A DNA stretch of 64,000 bases, from contig NW_027526485.1 in assembly GCF_052857255.1 (NCBI RefSeq), positions 1,984,001 to 2,048,000 on the forward strand, written 5' to 3'. A program made the translations under genes and the position numbers. Shown in pieces: positions 33,762 to 44,330 of this stretch (position 1 is its first letter; each line of letters begins with the position of its first letter). The notes beneath the pieces are model-generated. The model was not told where the DNA came from. It made no database searches and saw only the letters and a program-made list of their open reading frames with translations. This DNA comes from Amblyomma americanum (taxonomy: Eukaryota; Arthropoda; Arachnida; Ixodida; Ixodidae).

Positions 33762-34215
33762 TACTCTCTACCGCAGTGGATATGCGTCTCTTAGAACACC
33801 AACGAGCCCTCCGGAGGACCTACCCGCCTCCCCACAAAGACCTTAGTAAACAGCAGTCGGTTGCCTGGAGACAACTACAGACTAATACATACCCCAATCT
33901 GAGTTTACTCAGCAAAATCTATCCATCCACTTATGAAAACAAATGCCCGCTATGCGGTGAACACGCAACGCTTTACCACGTTACATGGGCCTGTCAGAAA
34001 ATGCAGGCAGCGCCGATAAACAACACACCTACACCGGAGCAGTGGGAGGCTGCGCTGTCCAGCTCGAAGCCTGAAGAGCAGCTCAAGCTGATCGACAGGG
34101 CTCGCAAGACTGCAAAGGCCGCTGGGGCCCTGGACTGAGGGCTCCACCTACGCTGCGAAAAATAACCCTAATACAATAAAGTTTTTCATTCATTCATTCA
34201 TACTCTCTACCGCAG
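33762..34215 (+). mobile_element. 5'-truncated LINE insertion with perfect 15-bp target duplication
   Basis: TACTCTCTACCGCAG occurs at 33762-33776 and 34201-34215. Between them is a 120-residue C-terminal frame: LQTNTYPNLSLLSKIYP, then CPLCGEHATLYHVTWAC (a CCHC finger) and TPTPEQWEAALSS. This is the end of tick LINEs with a terminal CCHC domain (R1/I/LOA-like groups). AATAAAG and a CATT repeat tail close the copy. Being only the last 424 bp, it is a dead-on-arrival copy. Confidence 0.85.
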
Positions 34216-34723
34216 CGTCTTCGCGCCATAGGTGGCAACAAAAGTTTTGAAGAGCAAATACGTTTAAACGATGAAATTCTAAATACTATTTATATACACT
34301 ACACGGATCTTTTCCAGAAGTTTTGTTAGCAAGCAAATATTTACCGCATACGCTGGAACCCATCGTAGGAAAGAAAGGCAGCCATTTTGACCCGGTGCCA
34401 GTTTTTTCACTTTGTGCTGTTGCTTTTGCTGTGTTTTGTCTTTTTATTTTGTGTGCGACTGTGCGTCTGTAGCCCTGTCTACATGAACCCGATAGAGTCG
34501 AGTAGAGTTAGCTTGTCGGGTAAAAAACCAGTTGCCGGGTTCATGTAGACGCTGTCGGGTCGAGTAAAATAAGCGGCAGAGCGAGTCGAGTTAACTCGCC
34601 TGCAGGGGGTAGGTTAACTCGCCTGACCCGCCTTTCCAAAAACCATGTATACGCAGTCGGGTCAGGGAGTCGGGTAACGGGGAACTCTGGGAAAGATTTC
34701 GGTCATGTGACCAGTCGACCAAA

Positions 34724-35261
34724 ATGGCAGCCGCCGTCGGTCCCCGCGCTGTTTCCACCCGAGCTTCTTGGACCGACCGGGAAGTAGAATGTTTTTTAGC
34801 GCTGATCAGTGAGAAAAAAGTGAGCGAGGCGCTGGACAGCAGACGGCAGCGCAATCAAGATGTTTTCAAAGATCTGCAGGCCGAAATGGCCAATCTCGGC
34901 TACCACTGGACGTGGCAGCAGTTGCGGAACTGCTGGAAGAATTTGAAGAAGCGATTCACGGCCGTGAGTATAAACATTCCCTCAGCCGAATTTCGACACC
35001 CATACGGAATGATACGACGTTGCAGCAAAATTCTGTCTTGTGTGACAGGAACGGTTGGAGCAAGAGAGAAGTGGAGCTGCACCGTCGGCTTGGAAGTGGT
35101 ATGACCACATGAGCGCGCTTCTCAGCCACAGGCCGATGGTGCAGGCTCGCGAGTACGGCGTGGACTCGCAAGATGTCCCACCAGACTACGGCGACAACTC
35201 GCAGCTAGGCAAGTATACACCCAAATGTGTTTTCACGCTCGTTTACTTTTATGTGATGTAG
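34724..35261 (+). CDS. Harbinger Myb/SANT-like (trihelix) accessory protein, two exons
   Basis: In Harbinger systems a Myb/SANT-like partner binds the transposase and the element ends and carries them into the nucleus. Model: 34724-34963 and 35049-35261, intron 34964-35048 (GTGAGT to TGTGACAG), phase 0, 150 residues. Exon 1 has RASWTDREVECFLALISEKK, GYHWTWQQLRNCWKNLKKRF, a tryptophan-spaced trihelix. Exon 2 has ERSGAAPSAWKWYDHMSALL, the usual post-Myb segment. No stop or frameshift is visible. A further exon could replace the last residues (possible GC donor near 35214), so the C-terminus is uncertain. Start chosen because the ATG precedes the domain and lies 250 bp inside the TIR. Confidence 0.75.
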
Positions 35262-35636
35262 CATGTCAGCAGCGCCGAAGTCGGCGACTCGGTGCTGCGT
35301 TGTTTTGGTGAGCGCTGATTTGAATGCCGCAACGTAGAGCGGTTAACGCAGTTTCAATCAGCTTTCGCATTTCTAATAGCGTGATCATTTACAACCCCCT
35401 GTATTTATGCATGCTTTCTTTTTATTACTTGCCAAAGAGTGACATTTATTTTGCTTCACCGGAGAGGTACAAACAGTGGTGTGTTTATCTGATGTGAAAA
35501 CAATAGCGATCACATTAATAATCAGGGGTCCTCCTGACACTTTGACTTCTGCACCCTTTTGTGTTGTTCGAAAACACATTTATATTTCTTGTATGTGGTT
35601 TCTGAGACAAATAAAAAAGAAGATCTACATTCCAAA

Positions 35637-38260
35637 CACGGCTGTATAATGTATTTATTTATCACATTACCCAAAGTGCCTGTTTGGCAGTACAGTGGAG
35701 GGAGAGAGTTACAACATAATCATACAATATAGTGGCAGGGAAAAAATTCTCACGGAAAATACATTGCAACATAATTTGATACAAACACAAGCATAAAATT
35801 ACAGCAATGCGGCAAACAATTCATTAGATTTTGTTGAAATGACTTCCTGGGGCAACTTATTCTATTCATTTATTGTTTTTGGAACGAATGACATTTTTAG
35901 TTAATCAGTAGTGCATTTAACTTCTTTTACTTTGAAAGTGTGGTCCCTTTTTGCAGACATATAGTCTGGTGGAAATAATGGTCACGGTCAGTACCTGTTT
36001 TAGAATGGTATATAGTTCGGAAGAATTTCTGCCTAAGTACATATCTGCGTCCCTGCAGTGAAACCCATCCGAAAGACTTCTGCGTTGCTGACACACTGAA
36101 ATTTTTGCTGTAAGTATTTAAAACAATGTGGACAGCCAGGATTTGGGCCTTCTGTAATTTATCAATATTTTTTAGTTTCAGGGCCCCATACTGTGCACGC
36201 ATACGCATACTGTGCACGTATAGGCCTTACGTTAGTTGTGTATAGCAGTTCTTTACTTTGTAAAGGAAAACGCTTGGAATTCCTGCATAAGAAAGTCAAA
36301 ATTCGACCTGCTTTTGCAGTTATTTAATTGATGTGCCTATGCCAACACAGATCACTACTTAAATACCCACTGAGATATTTGTATTCGGTGACGGACAACA
36401 AATTCAGGTGACCTTTTCTTAGTAAAACACCTATAGAGACTTTTCCGGAGATTAATAGTGACGCCCCATTTATCATACCATTTAGAAATTCTGTCAAGGT
36501 CGCATTGCAAAGCATCACGTTCAGCAGGAACAGAAACAGTTCGGTACAAAACAGTCATCTGCGAACAGCCCTAATGTAGACGATATACCAGCGAAAATGT
36601 CATTTATAAAAATTACAAATAAAAGTGGTCCCAGAACTGACCCTTGTGGTACAGTCGCAAGTAAAAAATATTAGCACAAATCACTGCCGATCAGAATTTG
36701 TATATCTCGCCATGCGGCGCTGTGGTTTGCAGACCTGCCTATCGGGCCGTTTCCATATTTTCAGCAGGGGGGGGACGGACGGCAGGAAGTAAGCTTTATG
36801 AAGCGTGCCATTGCCCGAGCGTCGAAGTGCCGACCCTACGTGACTGTGCATGCGGCATTTATTTTGGCTCAGTTATCATGGGCAAACATGGATTCTTTTT
36901 TATTACTGTTTTTTTATGTCCGTGATGGTTTGTCAAAAGGAACTCGCTCGGGATGATAGAGCTACTTTTAGCCAGTATTACACAAGCAAGAAAAACAGAG
37001 AGTTTATTTTTCTGATGCAACTAATTCACACAGGTCACTTTGTTGGGAAAGTGTAGTAACATTATTAACAGGAGCACTATCCCATCAATTCAGGGAAAGA
37101 AGGGAGGAGGACAGCCAGTTCGCTGTCGTGATGCGTGAGCAAACACGTCGTTGCACTAATGGCGTGCGTAGGCCCCACCGACCGTCACAACGCTTTGAAG
37201 GCGCTCAGGGAAGGAGTCAAACAGGCTGCTTGCAAGGTCAGGAAGAGCCTGGAGCCTGCTCCATTCCTCTTGAACCGCCGCCCAAATGATATCTGGTGAT
37301 GATTTGTGCATCTGCCTTACAGCTAGTCGCTTTTTCATTAATCCCCATATATTCTCAATTATATTCAAATCTGCTCCTTTTGGAGGCCATGGCAACTCCT
37401 GGATGCAGAGCTGTTCAAGCAGTTACCAAACGCAGCACGGCTGAGGCTGCTTGCAAAAATAACTGCCAAACAAGCAAAAAAAAACAACTATCCTATTCTT
37501 CACCCGTTGCCTGTGGGAGCAAGGCTGCGCTAAACAAAAGAAAGGGCGAGACAGAAAAATAAATTTTGCTGGGCCGTGACAGTCCGCTGAACCCCCCTAA
37601 TACTGCAGAATGGGAACGGCCCGGCACTCTCGTTATCAGCCTCTTTGTCATCCGCAGCCCCACGCATTGTCATTCCGGCGCTCAGGTGTTCCGTCATGTG
37701 TGCTAATCTCTTTTACTCGTGACTGTACTCCTGAGGTCACAGCAACATCGTCCGATATTTCACCACTAACCACCGCCCTAAGTTTTCTTAAATGAGGGTA
37801 CACTTTGCTCCACGCTACTACTTTACTGCTAATGTTATACAATGATAATTTTTCTAGTAATGAAGTATGTGGTACAACATCAAACGCTTTCATAAAATCG
37901 AGAAACATGCACTCAACAGAAACTGCTTTATCTAAAGAGCTAGCTATATCATGGGCAAGTTCAGTTAAGTGTGTGACACATGAAAACACTACAAAACCCA
38001 TGTTGGTTATTATTTATGAGGGAAAACTTAAGATGGTGTACAATGTAAAAAATACATGCTCCAAAACCTTGAAAACTGCACTTGTGAGGGATACTGGGAG
38101 ATAATTTGAAGCCAGATTACATGGCCCTGATTTATGAATCGGCACAACATACGCCATTTTCCAATTATTGGGCAAATCACTGTCTTCAAGTGATTTTGAA
38201 CATCACTCGGTTAATGCATGCATAGTAGGGCTGTTCAAGATACGAGTGAAAAAAAAAAAG
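35637..38260 (-). mobile_element. CR1/L2-like LINE fragment inside the Harbinger, split by a Tc1-like element
   Basis: On the minus strand: a KMAYVVPIHKSG-like region (about 38190-38120); HLTELAHDIASSLDKAVSVE and DFMKAFDVVPHT (about 37970-37870); and TSGV at the Tc1 junction. After the junction come PQGSVLGPLLFVIFINDI, LFADDC (RT catalytic box, about 36560), WCDKWG-like and SVTEYKYLSGYLSSD, and the C-terminal KLQKAQILAVHIV. An AT-rich 3' end lies at about 35640-35700. Frameshifts near the ADD box show decay. The 5' part is missing. Confidence 0.75.
36652..37725 (-). mobile_element. Tc1-like element, internally deleted, inserted at TA in the LINE RT
   Basis: Ends CAGTCGCAAGTAAAAAATAT (36652) and, in reverse, CAGTCACGAGTAAAAGAGAT (ending 37725) are inverted repeats with TA on both sides (36650-36651 and 37726-37727). 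Removing it restores the LINE codons T-S-G-V-P-Q-G-S. The minus strand encodes only the transposase end: WPPKGADLNIIENIWGLMKK, then LPDLASSLFDSFPERLQSVV. The first two catalytic Asp regions are gone, so it cannot move alone. Confidence 0.85.
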
Positions 38261-38360
38261 GCTGGCAGTTATAGTATGTCTACACTAACTGCAAAATGCA
38301 ATAATACTTTGGTTTCAAGTAGGTGATGCATGGTACAAAAGCAAAACTGTTTTCAGTACT

Positions 38361-38627
38361 AAAGATGACAGAGTAGCTGCCGCAGTGGCCCAGTGGTTAT
38401 GGCGCTCGGCTGGTGACCCGAAAGACGCGGGTTTGATGCCGGCCGTGGCGGTCGAATTTCGGTGGAGGTGAAATTCGAGAGGCCCGTGCACTGTGTGATG
38501 TCAGTGCACGTTACAGAACCCCAGGTGGTCGAAATTTCCGCAGCCCGTCACTACGGCGTCCCTTATAGCCTGAGTCGCTTTGGGATGTTAAACTCCAAAA
38601 ACCAATCCAAACCAAAAGATGACAGAG
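38361..38627 (+). repeat. Full-length tRNA-derived SINE (Ruka-like) with 13-bp target duplication
   Basis: Body 38374-38614 between two copies of AAAGATGACAGAG (38361-38373 and 38615-38627). Head: CAGTGGCCCAGTGGTTATGG (A-box-like) and GACGCGGGTTTGATGCC (B-box-like). Body: GGTCGAATTTCGGTGGAGG, GATGTCAGTGCACGTTACAG, ACCCCAGGTGGTCGAAATTT. This body order matches the Ruka SINE of hard ticks as I know it. Depends on LINE enzymes for movement. Confidence 0.85.
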
Positions 38628-39232
38628 AACACATTAACTCAGGACAGACGTGAACTGCGAAGTGAAGAGTATTGCCGAGCCAAGCTCTCTGTGACAACCA
38701 CACATTGCCAGATACAATCCACAACATAAGGAACTAGGCAGTACACAGGATTCCACATGATATATCAGAAGCAACATGTGGCACACACAGTCGCATATAT
38801 TATGAGGACTATCATAATAGTCTGTCTGAAGCAGAGAACATTTCAAGCCCATTCAGTCAAAAGACACTGTAGTTCAGTTGTCACCAAAACCAGGAAAGCA
38901 GTCATTATTGTACAGCCAAATAAAATAATCCCAAGACTGCTGAGATATTGAAAGCATTATTAATTTTTCAGGCTACTAAAAACAAATGCCTTTTGCCTGA
39001 GTATTGCTTGTTGTGGTGCTCTTCACATAAGTGGCTGTGCAAAATGGACGTGCTTGATATAATGTGTGGGATCTTCTTTGCTGCCTACTTCCACAAGATG
39101 CAAGTTGTGTGTGGTAAATGCCGTAAAAAGTTGCTTGACAACAAAATTCTACTGACACCTCATGCCTATCCTGTGCTACTGTGCTCATCGTTCCGGTCTT
39201 CTGTGCTAACAATTTTCTGCTCAATGCACTTT

Positions 39233-39488
39233 AGTGTTCGAACCCGACCGCGGCAGCTGCATTTCGATGAAGGCGAAACGTTAAGGCGCGCATGTGCTGT
39301 GCAATGTCAGTGCAGGTTAAAGATCCCCAGGTGGTGAAATTATTCCGGAGCCCTCTACTCTCTTGCTTCCTTTCTTCTTTTACTCCCTCCTTTATCCCTT
39401 CCCTTATGCACAGTTCAGGTGGTCCACCGATATGTGAGACAGATACTGTGCCATTTCGTTTCCCCCAAAACCAATTTTCATTTTCACT
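39233..39488 (+). repeat. Ruka-related SINE variant abutting the Harbinger transposase stop
   Basis: Starts with a truncated head (GTTCGAACCCGACCGCGGCA), then CATTTCGATGAAGGCGAAAC, GCAATGTCAGTGCAGGTTAA and GATCCCCAGGTGG. The 3' half is a different tail with CCCTTCCCTTATGCACAG and CCACCGATATGTGAGACAG, and ends CAATTTTCATTTTCACTTT at 39488. The transposase stop codon (39489-39491, minus strand) follows immediately. Confidence 0.7.
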
Positions 39489-42400
39489 TTAGCGGAAGCT
39501 ACTTGTGCGAATCGGGAAGTTATGGGCTAAATAATTGCTCAGGCAGTCCCTTACATCCGACTGTTGGGTGCCTGCATAAGGCCTGCTGACGGGCTGCGGA
39601 AAGTCTTCCGATTCAGTAGATGAAACAATGGCACCCCAGGAGTCCTCATAGGTTTCTGAATGCTGCTCACAAAAGTTGTGTAGCACGCATGCTGTGAGGG
39701 CAACAGTGGGCACAAACTTATAATTTATGTCTGTGCGCTTAAGTAAAACGCGCCAACGCCCCTTCAACCTGCCGAATGCCTGTTCTACAACATTCCTCCC
39801 AGTGCTGTGGTACACGTTGAAGGACTCAGCTTCTTTCGATAGCCTCCCTGTGTAGCCTTTCAAGATCCAGGGCAGTGGGGGATACGCAGGGTCAGCGAGA
39901 AGCATGAAGGGAAGAAGCTTCCCCTCAAAGAGCTGGCTGCCCTTTGGCAACAGTTGGTCGCTGTTCTTGTAGAGTTTCGACATCTTAAATGCTGTTGAGT
40001 CATGCGCACTGCCTGGTGCAAGGCATGAAATGCTGCGAAACCTGAATGCAGAAAAAATGGGATGCACGTCAAGACAAAGAAGCTTTTGAAGGCTATCATT
40101 TACACCATCTATTAGGTGCTAAAGCACTGGTGCAAAATAAAAGCAATAAGTTTATATTTGAATTGCACTAAAGGGAAGCAAAACTAGTCAGCAAAACAAT
40201 GTCAAAAAGGAAATAGAAGTATTTACAAAATATCTTGAAAAAGCAAAAACAAATTGCAGACCACCCTGAATTGCATTCTAAAAACTTTGTGGCATCACTG
40301 CCACGAAATGTGCCACTGGACACATCCACAGGAGCTGTGTTGAGCTCGTTTCTGCCATCTTTATATATTTTTTTGCTATAGCTATGATCCTAATTTCAAA
40401 TTATCCATGTGTTGCATTCATATACCTTGTTTTTATTTAGGTGCCAAAAAGTTAGTACAGGTTTAAAAGAAATAGTTCACAAGCAAACTGTACAACACCA
40501 CTAGATTGCTCAGTGGGAAGTGTGCTGAAAGTCTGCAGTGAGATTTTAAAGGCAAATAAATTACTTATGGATGTCCCACAGTTTAAATAGAACAAGATAC
40601 ATGCACTACAGTACCAACAAATGGATGCCATGTTAGTCAATCATGATAAGCATATCTTGGGAGAGGTCCTAGCACACAAGAATGTCAAGTTTGAAAATTC
40701 GTCATGCCTGTCCTTGCACACAAGCACAACAAAATAATTATCTGGCTTCGAATTTCAGAGTACTTAGTGTGAAACACTTCATCAGCATGCTTCATTACTG
40801 TTTTCCGTAAGTTTCAGTTGTTGCTGTTGCATACAAACAGCAAAGCTTAGTTCCAATAACGAATAAACAAATATACTCACAGTCCACGGTCGTCCACGAC
40901 TGCCTGCATGTTGTAGGATGCCCACATTTTGCGATTAATAAAGTCTCTGTACCCTTTTCTTGGTGCAGTGATAGGAATATGAGTGCCATCAATGGCACCA
41001 CATATCTGTGGGATGTGGCACTTCTCAGACAACCTCCTGCCAATCAATGTGGCCTCTTCAGTTGATGGCAGGTAGATAAATTTGTTTGAAAGGTGCCTTT
41101 TTACGGTAATGCAGAAAAGGTACAAAAATTTCTGCACAGTGCTTTTGTGAATTCCGAACTGATTTGCAACTACTCGGTACTCACAACAGCTAGCCAGTTT
41201 GTACAGTGCAATTGCAATTCTTTTGTCAACTGGCACTGGCTCTCGAACGTAATTACATTCTGGTGACATAAATGGAGCAAGGGCAGCAACCAATTCACAG
41301 AAATTTGCCCGTGACATTCTGAAGTTTTCTTTCCATTCACCATCGTCAAAGTTGGAGCAAACAATATTGTCCCACCAATCACTACTTCTGTTCTTCATCC
41401 ACATGCGCCGCTTTGGTGGTGGTGCCAGGGATTCCAGTCCTGCAAGATACCTGGTGTTATCAATTTGACACGCACTTTTTTTTTCACTACCTTTTTATGA
41501 GTATGCACAAACTGCAGGCTAGTGCGTGGATATCACAGTCCTAAAAACGAGTGTCACAAAAGATGCCATGGTGCTACATAAGGTATTGGAAAGCATGAAC
41601 TCTGGTGCTTGATTTTTAGTATTTCCAATTCGCTTGCTGCTGGCTTTTAGTGCAGTTATTAAAAGTAATCTTTGAAAATACAGGATTGCATATTTCTTTA
41701 GGTTACTCCATCGTTATGAGGTTAATGAACTTATGCAGCACTTACCAAAATCCTGCTACGTTATATAATTAGTTTTACCACATGTGCTTGCATCCTGCTA
41801 CCCTATGAAAACCAAGAAGCAATTTATGAAAACCTCGCGATTGATGAAGCGTTATAAAGTAACGATGTTTAATATTACGTAATGCGATCATTTGCAGCCG
41901 CGTCACCATGCTGTTCAGCACTACACCAAACACAAGAGAACGTATTCCCGTAACAGCGCAGTGCATGTTTGGTAACGAGCTGTACCCCTTTTGTAAAAGC
42001 AACGGAGCAACGGGGCTAGCTTTTCAGCCCCCTTACGGCACTCCTACTTAGTGAAAAGTCCCGAAAGGTGAGTACAGGGGTTCTCCTGACCTTACACAGA
42101 ATTAGAGCTTAAGGTCTGCCATAAGTGTCATGCTACTCGGCTAATATGCAAAACGCGTTGATCGGTTAGTTTTGGAAAAGGCGGCACTTCCGCACTCCAT
42201 TTTTCGTCTCACACTCCACCGTTAAAACTCATGCAGCCTACTGTATTCGAGATATGTAGCTTGCGACTTTAGGAATGCCAAATCATCCGCTATATTAGTT
42301 TCTGCACTCCAGGATTAGCGAGGACAGGCGTAGAAGAATAGATACTAACCATACATGACGGCGACTTCGTGGACGGACCAACCGGCGGTGAGCGGTGTTC

Positions 42401-42614
42401 GGCTGTTTGATATACTCCGTATACGTTGACAACGAGCCCGGTAATGAATCACCGCGGCAGAGAGAAGCATATTATGAAAGCTTATCCATGACATCAAAAG
42501 GGTCATGAAATAAAGCTGATGGAGAGTGAGCATCATAATCAAAACAGCAGACGACATGGCCATTGCGAACGCGCGGGAACCCGCGGGCCAAAAACAGGAA
42601 CCGGAAACTTGCAC
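39489..42614 (-). CDS. PIF/Harbinger DDE transposase, three exons, apparently intact (458 aa)
   Basis: Cuts and joins the element ends. Model on the minus strand: 42614-42350, 41439-40881, 40041-39489, with introns GTTAGT...TTGCAG and GTGAGT...TTCAG. Phases agree at both joins and the total is exactly 459 codons. Catalytic residues: D239 in CGAIDGTHIPI, D325 in LLADPAYP and E361 in NVVEQAFGRLKGRW, so D-E spacing is 35 between, as in the family. The HTH-like FGIHKSTVQKFL lies before D239. The junction of exons 2 and 3 reads VVDDRGL-FRSISCLAPGS, the expected HARBI1-type sequence. The N-terminal exon has no firm homology and several ATGs, so the start could be later. No nonsense or frameshift seen. 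Confidence 0.8.
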
Positions 42615-43254
42615 GATAACTGCGAACCTCGACGCTAGGCGCCGCTGCGATACTTACGCGCTTGAACAGAGTTCATGTAGACACGAATCGAGGCGAGTCA
42701 GAGGCGGGTCATTTAACCCGACGCTGACTCTACCCGGTCCTGTCGGGTTCATGTAGACAGGGCTTGTGTGTACATTTTAAGTGGGATTTTTTTCATTCAG
42801 TGAAGTTTATTTCACTTTTTAGTTTTTTGCGGCACACGCAGGATATAGAGCCCAATGTAGGCGACAGACTGCCCAAAAAAAATGGCAGGGCTATGGGGTT
42901 GGGCCTCTGTTAGAACAGAGGAGTTTAGTAATGAATAAATGGTAAATTTTATTAGAATTGACATATTTTAAATGTAGCAATTTTATAGCGGACTGTAACT
43001 ACACAAATTCATTGTTGCTGCTACAATTGTTTTAAACAAAACCTGACGGCAGCAGCGCCCCTGTAGCTTGGCGGCGGAATACTGAAGCTTTCGAATGCTT
43101 TTGGAATAGTCGTGTAGCACCGTTCGGGTCCGTCCAGTCCGAATGCAATTCGAAGTTTCGAATGCCGTTCGACTCGAATGTCATTTCAACGTACCCGTGT
43201 AGCACAGGTATTATTTTGTGGTACAGCATGGGTAAAGCATTCTAGAAGGCTGCA

Positions 43255-44330
43255 GTAGAGGAGGTTTATAATAAACTGCACAACTCCAACCAAAAATTTT
43301 AACTTTAACCCAATGTTTCGAAGCCGACTCGGTTCCTTCATTAGGGGTGACTGAAGGCAGTAGCTAGCTTCTTTTAAGTATAGAGGGCAGGGCGGGGTCA
43401 AAGGAACGACAGCTGTCACGCGAAAGGCGCCGGAGAGGGGGAGGGAGGTTTAGGTTGTTAGTCACGCTGGCGCACTGCACGGAGGTGGTGAATGCCGAAT
43501 TTTTTTTCGTTGACTTAAAGAGCGAAGTCCCTGGGCATAAACTCGGGGCAGGTTTCTTTTTGTGCGGTTGATATTGTTCGGGGTGGTTTGGATATGCCAG
43601 GATTCGAGAAGGAGCCTTTTGTGGTAATTTGTTTAGGTTCTGAGGATGCAGGTTTCTTCGAAGTTGAATCTATTGTCGGAGTCCTCGGAATATTCGGCTA
43701 CTGGATTGTGTTCTCTTGCGAATTTGCGGACGTCGTTTTTATGTTGCGGAATTCTTTCTTTGAAATTTTTGGTTTCGCTGATGTAGCTTGCGTTGCTGTC
43801 GGCGCATCGAATTTTGTAGACAATGCCTTGGGCTCTTTCTCTCGGCGGCCGGTCTTTAGAAACAGGCAGGCAAAGCGCAAAAGTGTTTTATGGGCTTGTG
43901 CGCAACCTGGAGACCCGATTTTTTCAAGATTCGGGCGATGGTCTCGCTGACACCTCGGACATAAGCTAAAGTGACGCATTTTGGTGGTGGCGTTGGTCTG
44001 TGCACGTTGATTTCGTGAGGAATGTAGTGTTTTTGACGTCGAATGGTTTTTTGAATAAAGTCTTTTGGGTAGCCGTTTATGATGCGTTCTTTGAATACCG
44101 TGCGTTGTTCTTTTATTCTGTCGAGTTCTGTACTGCAGTGTGTCTCAACTCATCTATCAGCGTCTTCCCCACTGATGCTTTGTGGACTGTCGGATGGATC
44201 GAAGAGAAGTGGAGATACAGGCCTGAGGGGTTTTGTTTGCGGTATACGGAGAATTGAAGGATATTGTGGTTTCGGGACACGAGGACGTCCAAAAACGGCA
44301 GGGAGTTTTCTTGTTCCACCTTGTTGTGCC
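43255..44330 (-). mobile_element. Penelope-like element, 3' part, minus copy
   Basis: Minus strand: [19 protein letters not shown], then [17 protein letters not shown] and [13 protein letters not shown] (post-RT region). Next the GIY-YIG endonuclease: GIVYKIRCADSNASYISETK, with serine where the YIG glycine is expected, then [20 protein letters not shown] and DSDNRFNFEETCIL. The RT catalytic half is absent. The terminal region carries a hammerhead-like core and ends near GTGCAGTTTATTATAAA at about 43260. Reads away from 45950-47485. Confidence 0.75.
43316..43344 (-). ncRNA. Hammerhead-ribozyme-like motif (degenerate) in the minus Penelope copy
   Basis: Minus strand: CTAATGA (43344-43338), a helix-II-like AGGAACCGAGTCGGCTTC, and GAAAC beginning at 43319. 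This is the arrangement CUGAUGA / helix II / GAAA with one substitution (A for G) in the first box. Hammerheads in Penelope terminal repeats are known. The substitution makes activity unlikely. Confidence 0.5.

Larger units (their letters stand above)
34471..42764. mobile_element. PIF/Harbinger DNA transposon with two intact-looking genes
   Basis: Termini AGCCCTGTCTACATGAACCC at 34471 and the same in reverse complement ending at 42764, with a TGT directly outside each (34468-34470 and 42765-42767): a 3-bp duplication, as expected for Harbinger. GTCGGG/CCCGAC motifs repeat inside both ends. The two genes point toward each other: a Myb/SANT-like gene on + near the left end and a DDE transposase on - near the right end. 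The 8.3 kb is inflated by a LINE, a Tc1-like element and two SINEs placed between the genes. Confidence 0.85.
33586..43208. mobile_element. Outer TIR element (about 0.9 kb without insertions), hosting later insertions
   Basis: Left terminus CCTGTGCTACACGGG at 33586 and right terminus CCCGTGTAGCACAGG ending at 43208 are perfect 15-bp inverted repeats with TA outside each. Similarity continues inward (CGTTTCGAATGCC against CGAATGCCGTTCGA). Removing the LINE fragment and the Harbinger element leaves about 890 bp without coding capacity, so this is a non-autonomous element. The superfamily is unclear (TA would suit Tc1/mariner). Confidence 0.75.

Noticed and set aside
34912..35112. Alternative short frames over the Myb/SANT gene
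   Set aside because: Out of frame with the spliced trihelix model, which has consensus splice sites and matching phases.
38374..38460. tRNA gene
   Set aside because: A and B boxes belong to a SINE with target duplications and a long non-tRNA body. No cloverleaf with intact anticodon stem was evident. The same reason applies to 48695-48922 and 62165-62402.
43588..43950. 120-residue frame on the + strand
   Set aside because: Antisense shadow of the minus-strand Penelope GIY-YIG region. The same shadow occurs opposite the plus copy at 46876-47157.
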